Of a stretch of 64,000 nt of DNA, positions 15,739 through 24,015 are shown in pieces (the first letter of the stretch is position 1; the number at the start of each line of letters is the position of its first letter). The notes beneath the pieces were generated by a model. That model worked only from the letters and a program-made list of their open reading frames with translations, was not told the DNA's origin and made no database searches. The position numbers and the translations under genes are program-made. The stretch is from RGIG3002 sp964449325 (lineage in GTDB: Bacteria; Bacillota; Clostridia; Lachnospirales; Lachnospiraceae), in the NCBI GenBank assembly GCA_964449325.1, contig CAYUYJ010000003.1, forward strand, positions 62,001 through 126,000, in the 5' to 3' direction.

Positions 15739-16958
15739 TTCTGTTTGAAATAAAGAAAATATTATCAAGAACGGGAAGTAAGGTAGGAATTTTGGTGCTG
15801 TTGATAACACTGGTGGTTACCTGTTATTTGACAGTTGAATATACAACTTATGTGGATGAAGAAGGGAGCGAACATACTGGAATTACAGCAATAAATAATC
15901 TTCGGGAAGAGAAAGAAAAATGGAGTGGAGTGATAACAGAGGATTATCTGAAAGAAGTTATTCAGAAAAACAATGAGATTAATGCGGTATATCCTTATGA
16001 CCCGAGTGACCCGGTAAGCAGTGATATCGGATATTCTCTGTCACAGGGCTTTGGTGATATCAAGACCATGATTAACTGTGCATTCGGAGAATTTCGTTCC
16101 TACAATTACCTGAGAGTAGACAGTGTGACGGAAGACGAGGTTGGGAATTTTTATGAAAATCGTGTTCAGAATGTAAAAACATGGCTTTCTTCTGATGAAG
16201 CCAAGGACCGGTTTAGTGAAGCAGAAAAAGCATACATTATAGACAGATACGAAACGCTGGAGACACCTTTTTACTATGAGCCTAAGGACGGCTGGCGGGC
16301 AGCTTTAGAGTATGTGATTACAATAATCATGATGACTATGTTGGTTTTGAGCTTTTTTGTGTCCGGTATTTTTTCCAATGAATTTCAGTGGAAGGCAGAT
16401 TCCATTTTCTTTTCCACAAAATATGGAAGAAATAAGGGAACTCTTAGTAAAATAGCAGCAGGACTTATTGTGGTTACGGTCGTTTACTGGACAATGATTT
16501 TACTGTATTCTCTAATTGTATTTAGTGTCTATGGCATCAGTGGAGCGGATTGTGTCATTCAGACAGGCTTAAGCGGATGGAAAAGCCTGTATCATATGAC
16601 GTTTTTTCAGGAATATCTGTTGGTGATTGTTGGAGGATATGTGGGAGTTATGTTTATTTTGCTTTTGTCCATGCTGGTATCTGCCAAGACCCATGCGACG
16701 GTAGTAGCTGTAACCATACCTTTTATTATGATTTTTATCCAGTCCTTTTTCGGGGGATTTCCGAATCTGACAGATGTACTGGGAATTTTGCCGGATCAGC
16801 TTTTGCAGATGAATATGGCCACTAATACCTTTGTGCTTTATGAAATTGGAGGGAAAGTGGTGCCTTCCGTGCCGATTCTTATGACGATATATCCTATTTT
16901 ATGTATCTTCCTTCTACCGATTATGTATCATGTATATCATAGGACGGAGATAAAATAA
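15735..16958 (+). CDS. ABC-2-type transporter permease
   Basis: The 407-residue permease has one N-terminal helix (about 15-33), a long extracytoplasmic loop (35-195) and then five helices (about 200-400). This is the layout of ABC-2 permeases such as YtrC/BcrB-like proteins. The ATGA overlap with the ATPase guarantees coupling. The sigma-factor operon suggests export of an antimicrobial or envelope component under stress. The substrate cannot be read from sequence. Confidence 0.8.
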   Translation: MILFEIKKILSRTGSKVGILVLLITLVVTCYLTVEYTTYVDEEGSEHTGITAINNLREEKEKWSGVITEDYLKEVIQKNNEINAVYPYDPSDPVSSDIGYSLSQGFGDIKTMINCAFGEFRSYNYLRVDSVTEDEVGNFYENRVQNVKTWLSSDEAKDRFSEAEKAYIIDRYETLETPFYYEPKDGWRAALEYVITIIMMTMLVLSFFVSGIFSNEFQWKADSIFFSTKYGRNKGTLSKIAAGLIVVTVVYWTMILLYSLIVFSVYGISGADCVIQTGLSGWKSLYHMTFFQEYLLVIVGGYVGVMFILLLSMLVSAKTHATVVAVTIPFIMIFIQSFFGGFPNLTDVLGILPDQLLQMNMATNTFVLYEIGGKVVPSVPILMTIYPILCIFLLPIMYHVYHRTEIK

Positions 16959-17025
16959 AAGAAAGCAGAATTGGCGGAGCAGGCTGAATCATGTACATTT
17001 TTCCGAAGGCGATTAAGTTAATGTA

Positions 17026-17054
17026 TTGACAAGTAAGTGTAAATACGATATTAT
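17026..17054 (+). promoter_or_regulatory. Promoter of tetR-CPBP operon
   Basis: TTGACA (17026-17031), a 17-bp spacer and TATTAT (17049-17054) give a near-consensus sigma-A promoter 41 bp before the tetR start. Confidence 0.8.
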
Positions 17055-17056
17055 TT

Positions 17057-17073
17057 GGCTAATATGATTAGCC
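17057..17073. promoter_or_regulatory. TetR-type operator
   Basis: The perfect palindrome GGCTAAT-ATG-ATTAGCC begins 2 bp after the -10, covering the transcription start. The location fits autorepression by the TetR protein directly downstream. Confidence 0.8.
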
Positions 17074-17094
17074 TAAAGGAGAATATAATTAGCT

Positions 17095-17658
17095 GTGGAG
17101 AAAAGTATTACGAAAGAGATTGTTCTACAAACAGCAGTGAATATAGCGGATAGGAAGGGGCTTGCCGGTGTATCACTTAAGGAAATAGCAGATGTGTTGG
17201 GGATAAAATCACCTTCCGTATATAAGCACATACCGGGCGGTTTGACTCAGATAAAGCATGAAATTATGGTTTTAGGTTGGAGAGAAATTGACGAGGTAAT
17301 TGTTCGGAGAACAGCCGGAAAGGCCGGGGATGATTCAGTTATGGCATTATGCAGAGCGTTTCGTGAATATGCCAATCAGCACCCCGGTGTGTTTGAGGCA
17401 TTACAATGGCATAATTCTTATACATCGGTTGAAAATGATGATGCCACGAAAGGAATTATACAGACGTTATATCAGATAATCGACGCATATGAATTGAGGG
17501 AAGATGAGAAATTACATATACTCAGAATGCTTCGGGCTTTTGTTGAGGGATATTCACTTATTGAAAACCATGGTGGATTTGGAAATCCGTTATCCTTAGA
17601 TGAAAGCTTTGACTATGCAGTAAGTGCAATGATAAGGGGAATGAAACATGTGGAATAA
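17095..17658 (+). CDS. TetR-family regulator with WHG-type C-terminal domain
   Basis: The 187-residue protein starts at GTG 17095. The AAAGGAG at 17075-17081 is 13 nt away, an unusually long gap that may lower translation. The HTH occupies about 8-50 (GVSLKEIADVLGIKSPSVYKHI). The C-terminal part shows RAFVEGYSLIENHGGFG, typical of the WHG TetR subgroup. It overlaps the next gene by 11 bp and likely controls that operon through the palindrome at 17057. Confidence 0.85.
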   Translation: MEKSITKEIVLQTAVNIADRKGLAGVSLKEIADVLGIKSPSVYKHIPGGLTQIKHEIMVLGWREIDEVIVRRTAGKAGDDSVMALCRAFREYANQHPGVFEALQWHNSYTSVENDDATKGIIQTLYQIIDAYELREDEKLHILRMLRAFVEGYSLIENHGGFGNPLSLDESFDYAVSAMIRGMKHVE

Positions 17659-18463
17659 AGAGAAAAAAGCACCTGTTGCGGAGTATCTGATATGGGTTGT
17701 AGTAATATGGGTTATTGTTTTTGCTGTGTCTGGGACGTTGAAAGAGTACTCCGTTTTGTACATGGAATCGGGTAATATTACATGGCAGTATATTGTATAT
17801 GCTATTATAGGTATGCTCTTTACGACCCCGGCACCGATGCTTGCGCTGTTTATCACGCTAAGACGTTGCGAAGGAATTACAGTGAAGGAGTATTTCAAAA
17901 GATTCTTTTATACGGAAAACAAGCTTTTGACTGTTGCAGTGACGGGAGGATTTTGCCTTTTAGCGCTTTTGTTTGCACTTGTTAATGGTGTACCGAACGG
18001 TACACCATGGTATATGATGCCCTTAGGGTTTTTGGTGATGATTCCTTTTGTCGGATTTGCTGAAGAGACAGGCTGGCGAGGGCTGCTTCAACCTGCCATG
18101 GAAGAAAAGACAGGTTTCATTGCAGGTACAGTTATTACGGCAGTTATATGGTGCGTGTGGCATGTTGATCTATGGTTTGATCCGACATCAAATCATTACG
18201 GAGATAACTTTATCGGATTTGGGATAAATATAGTTATCTGGTCGTTTGCCTTTGCTGCTATCTATAAATCAACCGGAAGTGTCATTGCTTGCGCGGTTTA
18301 TCATGCGTTTATTGATTCCATTGGCGCAATTTATGATTGGAATTTATTATTTGATTCTTTCCCGGGAAATATTGTAGTGAACCTGTATAGGCTGATAATT
18401 TTGATTGTTTCGTTTGTATTGTGGATTTATAGTGATAGACGTGAGAAGAAAAATTTAGCATAG
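17648..18463 (+). CDS. CPBP-family intramembrane glutamic endopeptidase
   Basis: The 271-residue protein has eight hydrophobic helices. The CPBP motifs are intact: EETGWRG with Glu139/Glu140 and the Arg, H172 in WHVD and H219 in YHAFID. These residues form the active site in the Rce1/Abi peptidase family, whose bacterial members serve in bacteriocin maturation or self-immunity, or act as anchors for other regulators. The partner TetR gene overlaps its start. The substrate is unknown. Confidence 0.85.
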   Translation: MWNKEKKAPVAEYLIWVVVIWVIVFAVSGTLKEYSVLYMESGNITWQYIVYAIIGMLFTTPAPMLALFITLRRCEGITVKEYFKRFFYTENKLLTVAVTGGFCLLALLFALVNGVPNGTPWYMMPLGFLVMIPFVGFAEETGWRGLLQPAMEEKTGFIAGTVITAVIWCVWHVDLWFDPTSNHYGDNFIGFGINIVIWSFAFAAIYKSTGSVIACAVYHAFIDSIGAIYDWNLLFDSFPGNIVVNLYRLIILIVSFVLWIYSDRREKKNLA

Positions 18464-18543
18464 ACTCCTGACTACCGACTCCTTATCTTTTTATTATTTA
18501 TAAATTTCCAAAAGTAAGTAAAAACGTATGTTTTGGACACAAA

Positions 18544-18840
18544 TTTACTTTTCAGCATACAGGAATAAGCAATAATCAGATTAAACCAGGGGCGAGAAAG
18601 ATTACTCAACTTAACAAGTTTGCTGAGTCATTAAAAGACGCGGGATACAAGGGTGCCGATAAACTTGAAACATGGAATGATGCGTTTAATGCATTAAAGG
18701 AAGTGATTAAAGAATCGGATCAGGGGAAAAAGATTATCTTTATTGTCGGACTGTCGTGGATGGATACGAAGGATAGTGGGCTAATATCAGCGCTTGAGAG
18801 TTTTTGGAATGGTTGGGTTACTGCTAGAGCAGAGAAGGAT
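18544..18840 (+). pseudogene. Internal fragment of an AAA ATPase (archaeal-type ATPase/PF01637-like)
   Basis: An open frame without a start reads ...HTGISNNQIKPG, then KFAESLKDAGY, then KKIIFIVGLSWMDT (Walker B-like region) and SALESFWNGW. These are hallmarks of gut-bacterial ATPases of the ATPase_2 class. The Walker A part, both ends and the DUF234 part are missing. The frame runs directly into a TetR remnant, showing a deletion or recombination joint near 18835. Confidence 0.7.
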
Positions 18841-19287
18841 GTCTATGGTGGCAGAGGAAGCAGGAATTTCGAAATCCCTTTTGTTTCATTATTTTGTAAA
18901 TAAGAAGGAATTTTATCTGTATTTGTATGAAAAAGCACTTATGCAGGTGGAAGAAAGATTGCAAGAGGAAACAAAGATAGAGGAAATGGACTTCTTTGAG
19001 TTACTAAAGGAGCATATGCAAAAGAAATGGACTTTATTAAAAGAAAAGCCATATCTTTTAGAATTTTTAAATCGTGTTTACTATGAAACTGATGAAACGC
19101 TGCAAAAAGAGTTGCATAGTATTATGAGTAGACATATGACAGAGCCTGTCAGTGAAATGATGAAGCGGACAAAAATGTAAAAGAAGATCTGGAAAAAGAA
19201 GAAATGATCCAGACAGTACTATATATGGCAGAAGGTTTTGCTTACGCAAATAATGAAAGAGAACGAAATAAAATAATAGGAAGGTAG
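18836..19287 (+). pseudogene. TetR-family regulator, truncated and frameshifted
   Basis: The remnant begins at the HTH (MSMVAEEAGISKSLLFHYF) with the first helix lost. It continues through the ligand domain, then changes frame near 19155-19163 (first frame stops at 19180). It ends in the second frame ...EGFAYANNERERN at 19287. A further ATG at 19292 (MKNGYKNT) begins what was the next gene but stops at once. All this is genetic debris upstream of the arsenic promoter. Confidence 0.75.
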
Positions 19288-19315
19288 ACAGATGAAAAAC
19301 GGATACAAAAACACA

Positions 19316-19344
19316 TTGACAAGTATCTATGGATAATCTATACT
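19316..19344 (+). promoter_or_regulatory. Promoter of the arsenic operon
   Basis: TTGACA (19316-19321), a 17-bp spacer and TATACT (19339-19344) form a near-consensus promoter. Operator 1 begins 2 bp downstream of the -10. Confidence 0.8.
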
Positions 19345-19345
19345 A

Positions 19346-19459
19346 TATATTGATAAACGTCTATATAAATAGGAAGAAAAATTTAGTGAGATATATGACA
19401 TGCTGGTGCAAATTGTACCAGCAAAAAATAAAAGAATTATATAGATGTTTGTCTATATA
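19346..19459. promoter_or_regulatory. Two ArsR/SmtB-type operators
   Basis: Operator 1 (19346-19367) is TATATTGA-N6-TCTATATA. Operator 2 (19438-19459) is the perfect TATATAGA-N6-TCTATATA. They are 92 bp apart. Arm length and spacing suit ArsR-family dimers. No arsR gene is adjacent. Confidence 0.7.
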
Positions 19460-19474
19460 GATGGAGGTGGATAT

Positions 19475-20470
19475 ATGTGGACATTTATACAAGACCAGAT
19501 ACTTGGCATGAAATGGTTAAGTTTCTTAATTGGGAATTTATTAAATGCATTAGGATTAGATATAACAGGAAGGCTTGGCGGAACCATTCTATTTTTTATC
19601 TATGATGTGATAAAGATTGTGTTTTTGCTTTGTATGTTGATTTTTGTCATAAGTTACATTCAAAGTTACTTTCCGCCGGAAAGAACAAAGAAGATACTTG
19701 GAAGGTTTCATGGAATCGGGGCAAATATTATAGCTGCATTGCTCGGAACAGTAACACCATTTTGTTCCTGTTCATCTATTCCACTCTTTATTGGTTTTAC
19801 AAGTGCCGGACTTCCGCTTGGAGTAACATTTTCATTCCTTATTTCGTCTCCAATGGTGGACCTTGGCTCACTGGTACTTCTAATGAGTATCTTTGGTGGT
19901 AAAGTAGCAATTATTTATGTGGTTCTTGGTCTCGTGATAGCAGTAGCAGGTGGAACGTTAATTGAGAAATTGCATCTTGAAAATCAGGTGGAAGAATTTA
20001 TCAGAAATGCGAAACAGATTGATGTACCACAGGAAGAACTCACAGTGAAAGACCGTTTGAAATATTCTGCGGAACAAGTGGCAGGGACATTTAAAAAAGT
20101 GTTTCCATATATTCTGATAGGTGTAGGTATCGGAGCATTTATTCATAACTGGATTCCACAAGATTTGATTGTGAGATTCCTTGGGAATGGAAATCCATTT
20201 GGAGTCATTATTGCAACAATCGCAGGTGTGCCAATGTATGCAGATATCTTTGGGTGTATTCCAATTGCAGAAGCACTCTTGGCAAAAGGAGCAAAGTTCG
20301 GAGTTGTACTTTCCTTTATGATGGGTGTTACAACGCTTAGTCTGCCATCCATGATTATGCTGAAAAAGGCCATAAAACCAAAGTTGTTAGGTGTATTTAT
20401 AGCAATCTGTACAGTGGGAATTATCATTGTCGGATATTTCTTTAATGCAATACAGTATTTGATTATCTAA
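19475..20470 (+). CDS. ArsP/DUF318-type permease
   Basis: The start at ATG 19475 follows GGAGGTGG; an upstream TTG-type extension has no such site. The 331-residue protein has eight to ten helices and the hallmark TPFCSCSSIP segment of the ArsP/SO_0444 permease family. ArsP exports trivalent organoarsenicals, while relatives move other metalloids or copper-linked substrates. Neighbouring thioredoxin-like and arsC genes make an arsenic role likely. The final substrate is inferred. Confidence 0.85.
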   Translation: MWTFIQDQILGMKWLSFLIGNLLNALGLDITGRLGGTILFFIYDVIKIVFLLCMLIFVISYIQSYFPPERTKKILGRFHGIGANIIAALLGTVTPFCSCSSIPLFIGFTSAGLPLGVTFSFLISSPMVDLGSLVLLMSIFGGKVAIIYVVLGLVIAVAGGTLIEKLHLENQVEEFIRNAKQIDVPQEELTVKDRLKYSAEQVAGTFKKVFPYILIGVGIGAFIHNWIPQDLIVRFLGNGNPFGVIIATIAGVPMYADIFGCIPIAEALLAKGAKFGVVLSFMMGVTTLSLPSMIMLKKAIKPKLLGVFIAICTVGIIIVGYFFNAIQYLII

Positions 20471-20496
20471 GGAAATAAAAAAAGGAGATTACGAAC

Positions 20497-20904
20497 ATGG
20501 GATTATTTGGATTTGGTAAGAAAACGGAAAAGGAAACAAAGGGTGGTTGCTGCTGTGGATCAGCCCCTGTAGAGGAACCGGCATGTGGATGTAACGGACC
20601 AGTCGGTGAGGATAAAATCTATGTTGCAGAAGATGGTTGTTGTGCATGCGGAGGAAATGGATGTAATATCAAGGTTTTAGGAGCTGGATGCAAATCTTGT
20701 CATGAACAGTATGAAAATGTAAAGAAAGCAGTTGCCAATATGGGACTTGATGCAGAAATTGAGTACATTACAGATATGGAAAGAGTAATGAGTTATGGTG
20801 TTATGAGTATGCCTGCTATTGTTGTTAATGAGCAGGTTGTATCTATGGGTAAAGTATTAAAAGCAGCGCAAGTGGAGGAACTTTTAAAAAAGCTTGGCTG
20901 CTAG
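20497..20904 (+). CDS. Thioredoxin-fold protein with Cys-rich N-terminal extension
   Basis: Residues 57-135 form the small thioredoxin-like fold of redox-active disulfide protein 2, with the active pair Cys65-X2-Cys68 (GCKSC) and a cis-Pro in MSMPAIVV. Residues 15-56 are an added Cys/Gly-rich arm with nine cysteines (18-20, 30, 32, 48, 49, 51, 56), suited to binding As(III) or another soft metal. Position between permease and arsC suggests it feeds electrons to ArsC or hands arsenite to the exporter. That role is inferred from context. Confidence 0.8.
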   Translation: MGLFGFGKKTEKETKGGCCCGSAPVEEPACGCNGPVGEDKIYVAEDGCCACGGNGCNIKVLGAGCKSCHEQYENVKKAVANMGLDAEIEYITDMERVMSYGVMSMPAIVVNEQVVSMGKVLKAAQVEELLKKLGC

Positions 20905-20917
20905 GAGGAAGGTATTT

Positions 20918-21337
20918 ATGAGTAAAGAACCAAAAGTAGCATTTATCTGCGTTCATAATTCCTGTAGAAGTCAGATCGCGGAAGCGCTTGGTAAACATCT
21001 GGCAGGAGATGTATTTGAAAGCTATTCAGCCGGAACAGAAACCAAACCCCAGATCAATCAGGACGCTGTCAGGCTGATGAAGGAAATTTATGGTATCGAT
21101 ATGGAAGCAAATGGACAGCACAGCAAACTTATATCAGAAATTCCGGAAGTTGATATGGCAATTGCCATGGGATGCAATGTCGGATGTCCGTTTATCGGAA
21201 GAGTATTTGACAACAACTGGGGACTTGAAGATCCGACAGGAAAATCGGACGAAGAATTCAGGCTTGTTATCAGTCAAATAGAAGAAAAAATATGGGAACT
21301 CAAAAGAAGCATATCCGGTGAGAAACAAAAAGATTAA
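20918..21337 (+). CDS. arsC: Arsenate reductase, thioredoxin-coupled (low-MW phosphatase fold)
   Basis: The start at ATG 20918 follows AGGAGGAAGG. The 139-residue protein carries the P-loop C11-X5-R17 (CVHNSCR) and the redox pair Cys86/Cys90 (GCNVGC), matching the S. aureus pI258-type ArsC, which reduces arsenate to arsenite through a disulfide cascade. Arsenite would then need the permease for export. It lies 13 bp after the thioredoxin-like gene, in one operon. Confidence 0.9.
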   Translation: MSKEPKVAFICVHNSCRSQIAEALGKHLAGDVFESYSAGTETKPQINQDAVRLMKEIYGIDMEANGQHSKLISEIPEVDMAIAMGCNVGCPFIGRVFDNNWGLEDPTGKSDEEFRLVISQIEEKIWELKRSISGEKQKD

Positions 21338-21352
21338 GAGAGGTAAAGTGTT

Positions 21353-21793
21353 TTGGTAGAAATTAGAAAGTGTGATAACTATGATGAGGCAAGAGAACTC
21401 TTTATGGAGTATTCCAAATTAAAAGGTGCAGAGGTTTGTTTTGTGTCTTTTGAGAATGAACTAAAGAATTTGGAGGAGGTTTATTCATCAGGGGTGATTC
21501 TGCTTGCAAAAGAAAATGATAAATTGATTGGATGTATTGCTGTGAAGAAAATAGAAGATGACATATGCGAGTTGAAACGCCTGTTTGTTAGAGAGTGTTA
21601 TCGTGGCAATGGATACTCGAAGCAGCTATTTGAGAAAGCAATTGCATGTGCAACTACTTTAGGATATAAGAAAGCAGTGATTTATACAATTCCTGAAGTA
21701 ATGCCGGTTGGGTATAAAATGTATTTACGGTATGGTTTCATTGAAAGTTCTGTAGATGAAAAAGGAATAGTGAATCTTAGTATGGATTTGTAA
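21353..21793 (+). CDS. GNAT-family N-acetyltransferase
   Basis: The 146-residue protein starts at TTG 21353 with AGAGAGG upstream. It has the GNAT acetyl-CoA loop CYRGNGYSKQLFEKAI (Q/RxxGxG/A type), preceded by ELKRLFVR. Small GNATs in ars operons can acetylate organoarsenicals such as phosphinothricin-like compounds (ArsN). That assignment here is only by neighbourhood; the sequence alone says acyltransferase. Confidence 0.75.
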   Translation: MVEIRKCDNYDEARELFMEYSKLKGAEVCFVSFENELKNLEEVYSSGVILLAKENDKLIGCIAVKKIEDDICELKRLFVRECYRGNGYSKQLFEKAIACATTLGYKKAVIYTIPEVMPVGYKMYLRYGFIESSVDEKGIVNLSMDL

Positions 21794-21797
21794 GTGA

Positions 21798-22235
21798 TTA
21801 TAAATGCGCTAACACGTACATAGCTTTTATATCAGCAGGAAGATTATCCGGAATTATTGTATTAAGGTGTTCTTCGTTACCGTCAGAAATAGCCTGTTCA
21901 TAATACCAACATTTGAACTTAATCATGGCCATATTTTTTTCAAGCTCTTGAAGTTGTTCTTCAAGGGCTTTCTTTCTGTCTTCAAAGAGTTTTTTTCGGT
22001 TGGAATAAGTAGAAGGACCTTCGGAACACCAATCCATAAACTGTTTGATATCCTTGATTTCCATACCGGTCTTCTTGAGACATTCAATCACACGAAGAGC
22101 TTCTATTTCGGATTCTGAAAATTTGCGAATACCGGATGTACGTTCCATATTGGGGAAAAGCCCTTCTTTATCGTAGTATCTGAGTGTTGAAATAGGTAAA
22201 CCAAACATTTTTGAAATCTCACCAATTGTATACAT
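21798..22235 (-). CDS. MerR-family regulator (AdhR/NmlR-like)
   Basis: The start at 22235 follows AGGAGA; a longer frame upstream runs through the promoter. The 145-residue protein has a MerR winged HTH (1-70, YTIGEISKMFGLPISTLRYYDKEGLFP), a dimerisation coiled coil (about 75-115, KKALEEQLQELEKN) and a short effector tail. AdhR-type MerR proteins sense aldehydes and activate divergent dehydrogenases. A matching 19-bp-spaced promoter serves the dehydrogenase next door. Confidence 0.88.
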   Translation of the reverse strand: MYTIGEISKMFGLPISTLRYYDKEGLFPNMERTSGIRKFSESEIEALRVIECLKKTGMEIKDIKQFMDWCSEGPSTYSNRKKLFEDRKKALEEQLQELEKNMAMIKFKCWYYEQAISDGNEEHLNTIIPDNLPADIKAMYVLAHL

Positions 22236-22267
22236 AAAAATATCTCCTAAAAAAATCTTAAAAGTAC

Positions 22268-22298
22268 TTGACCTAAAGTTAGGTTTAGGTATTAGCAT
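22268..22298 (+). promoter_or_regulatory. MerR-type promoter/operator for the alcohol dehydrogenase
   Basis: TTGACC (22268-22273) and TAGCAT (22293-22298) are separated by 19 bp, the overlong spacer that MerR proteins untwist. The spacer holds the palindrome ACCTAAA-N6-TTTAGGT (22271-22290), like the sites of AdhR/NmlR regulators. Confidence 0.75.
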
Positions 22299-22349
22299 AT
22301 AATCAAAATAACAAAGAAATGACTTGGTGTAAAGTGAAAGGAGCAAATT

Positions 22350-23519
22350 ATGTTAGGAAATTTTACTTATTGTAATCCGACGAAGTTATATTTTGGAGAG
22401 AATTCCCTTTTAAATTTAAGTACTGAACTTAGGAAATATGGACAGAATGTTGTGCTTATATATGGAGGAGGTTCTATCAAAAAAAATGGAATTTATGATG
22501 AAGTAATGGATATTCTCAAAGAAGAGGGAAAGAATGTCGCAGAGATTGCAGGCGTAATGCCAAATCCAACCCTTGAAAAACTGTATGAAGGTGTAGCGAT
22601 AGCAAGAAACCATAAAGTTGATTTTCTACTTGCAGTTGGTGGTGGTTCTGTATGTGATTATGCCAAGGCAGTCTCCGTATCTGTTAATTGCGAGGAAGAC
22701 CCTTGGAAAAAGTATTATTTGAAATTTGAGGAGCCTGCGTGTGAGATAATTCCGGTAGGTTGTGTGTTGACAATGGTTGGTACCGGTTCTGAGATGAACG
22801 CAGGAGCAGTAATTACCAATCATGATGCAAAGCTGAAGATAGGTCATGTTTTTGCAGACGAGAAGATTATGCCTAAATTCTCTATTTTGAATCCGAAATA
22901 CACGCTGACACTCCCTCATTATCAGATGATTTCAGGGATTTATGATATTTTTAACCATATATGTGAGCAGTACTTCTCCGGAGAAGATGATAATACGAGT
23001 GATTATATCAGTGAAGGACTGATGAAGTCTGTAATACATTCAAGTCGTATCGCTAATAAGAATCCACAGAATTATGAAGCAAGGAGCAATATCATGTGGT
23101 CTGCAACTTGGGCACTTAACACATTGGTTGCGAAGGCAAAATCAACAGATTGGATGGTACATATGCTTGGTCAGTCTGTGGGAGCATGTACAGATGCAAC
23201 ACATGGTATGACACTGGCTGCAGTTTCATTGCCATATTATAAGCACATTATGCCTTACGGACTTGCGAAATTTGTTCGTTTTGCAAAGAATGTATGGGAT
23301 GTTGATGCGACAGGAAAAACAGATGAACAGGTTGCGTCTGAAGGTCTTACAGCAATGGAAAACTGGATGAAGGAACTGGGACTTGTATTGAATATTACTG
23401 AACTTGGAGCAACTAAGGATATGATTCCTGATCTTGTGAAGGGTACAATCGTTATGCCTGGTGGCTATAAGGTGCTTGATGCAGATGAGATTGAACAGAT
23501 TTTCAGAGAAAGCTTCTAA
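22350..23519 (+). CDS. Iron-containing alcohol dehydrogenase (YqhD/BdhA-like)
   Basis: The 389-residue group III dehydrogenase has a Rossmann-type GGGSVCDYAK region near 95 for NAD(P)H. Metal ligands are suggested by DIFNH, VHMLGQ and DATHGMTLA. The length and the LGNFTYCNPTKLYFG start match YqhD/butanol dehydrogenase proteins that reduce aldehydes to alcohols. Control by the divergent MerR gene fits aldehyde detoxification. Monocistronic. Confidence 0.9.
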   Translation: MLGNFTYCNPTKLYFGENSLLNLSTELRKYGQNVVLIYGGGSIKKNGIYDEVMDILKEEGKNVAEIAGVMPNPTLEKLYEGVAIARNHKVDFLLAVGGGSVCDYAKAVSVSVNCEEDPWKKYYLKFEEPACEIIPVGCVLTMVGTGSEMNAGAVITNHDAKLKIGHVFADEKIMPKFSILNPKYTLTLPHYQMISGIYDIFNHICEQYFSGEDDNTSDYISEGLMKSVIHSSRIANKNPQNYEARSNIMWSATWALNTLVAKAKSTDWMVHMLGQSVGACTDATHGMTLAAVSLPYYKHIMPYGLAKFVRFAKNVWDVDATGKTDEQVASEGLTAMENWMKELGLVLNITELGATKDMIPDLVKGTIVMPGGYKVLDADEIEQIFRESF

Positions 23520-23542
23520 AAATACGAGAAGGGGAGTTTATT

Positions 23543-23799
23543 ACGCTAAAGGATAAGCAGGTTGGTTTCTGCAAGGGTTGTCTTGTATGTCAGCAGACCG
23601 GTAATTGTGTAATCAAAGATGATGTGACCGAGATAATGGATAAGGTTATTGACGCCGATATCGTAGTATGGGTAACATCTATTTATTATTATGAGATGAA
23701 CGATTTACAGAGAATATCGACCGCAATGGTAAAGGAACGGCTGAGTTTATTTCCAAGACCATTGAGTATTTTTGTGCAAAATATATATGTGAGAAATAG
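23543..23799 (+). pseudogene. Remnant of a flavodoxin-fold NAD(P)H oxidoreductase
   Basis: The frame from 23543 reads GFCKGCLVCQQTGNCVIKDD and ADIVVWVTSIYYYEM, the Cys-rich loop and next strand of NADPH-dependent FMN reductases. The N-terminal beta-alpha-beta is missing. At about 23704 the open frame shifts to one ending YFCAKYICEK-stop at 23799. No functional protein is likely. Confidence 0.65.
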
Positions 23800-24015
23800 T
23801 TTGTGTGCTATAATGGAATATATCACAGCAAGCAGAGAAGCATGGGAGGAAGCCCGTGCTTCTCTTGGCATATACAGAAGAAAGCTGGTTGTAAATATGA
23901 AGACACAGAGTAAAGTTTTTATGAAAAAATATAGCTTTATGATGATTATGAAGAATCTTTTTATTATGATAAACCCAGTTCGGTAATTTCAGATGCTTCT
24001 GGAGAGGTCATAGGA

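Noticed and set aside
18703..18903. 66-codon open frame as an independent gene
   Set aside because: It is the tail of the ATPase fragment that runs out of frame into the TetR remnant; the start lies inside the ATPase homology.
23810..23986. End of a 120-codon frame (starting 23624) after the flavoprotein remnant
   Set aside because: The sequence after 23704 no longer follows the family and has no pattern of its own; only the 23543-23799 remnant is supported.
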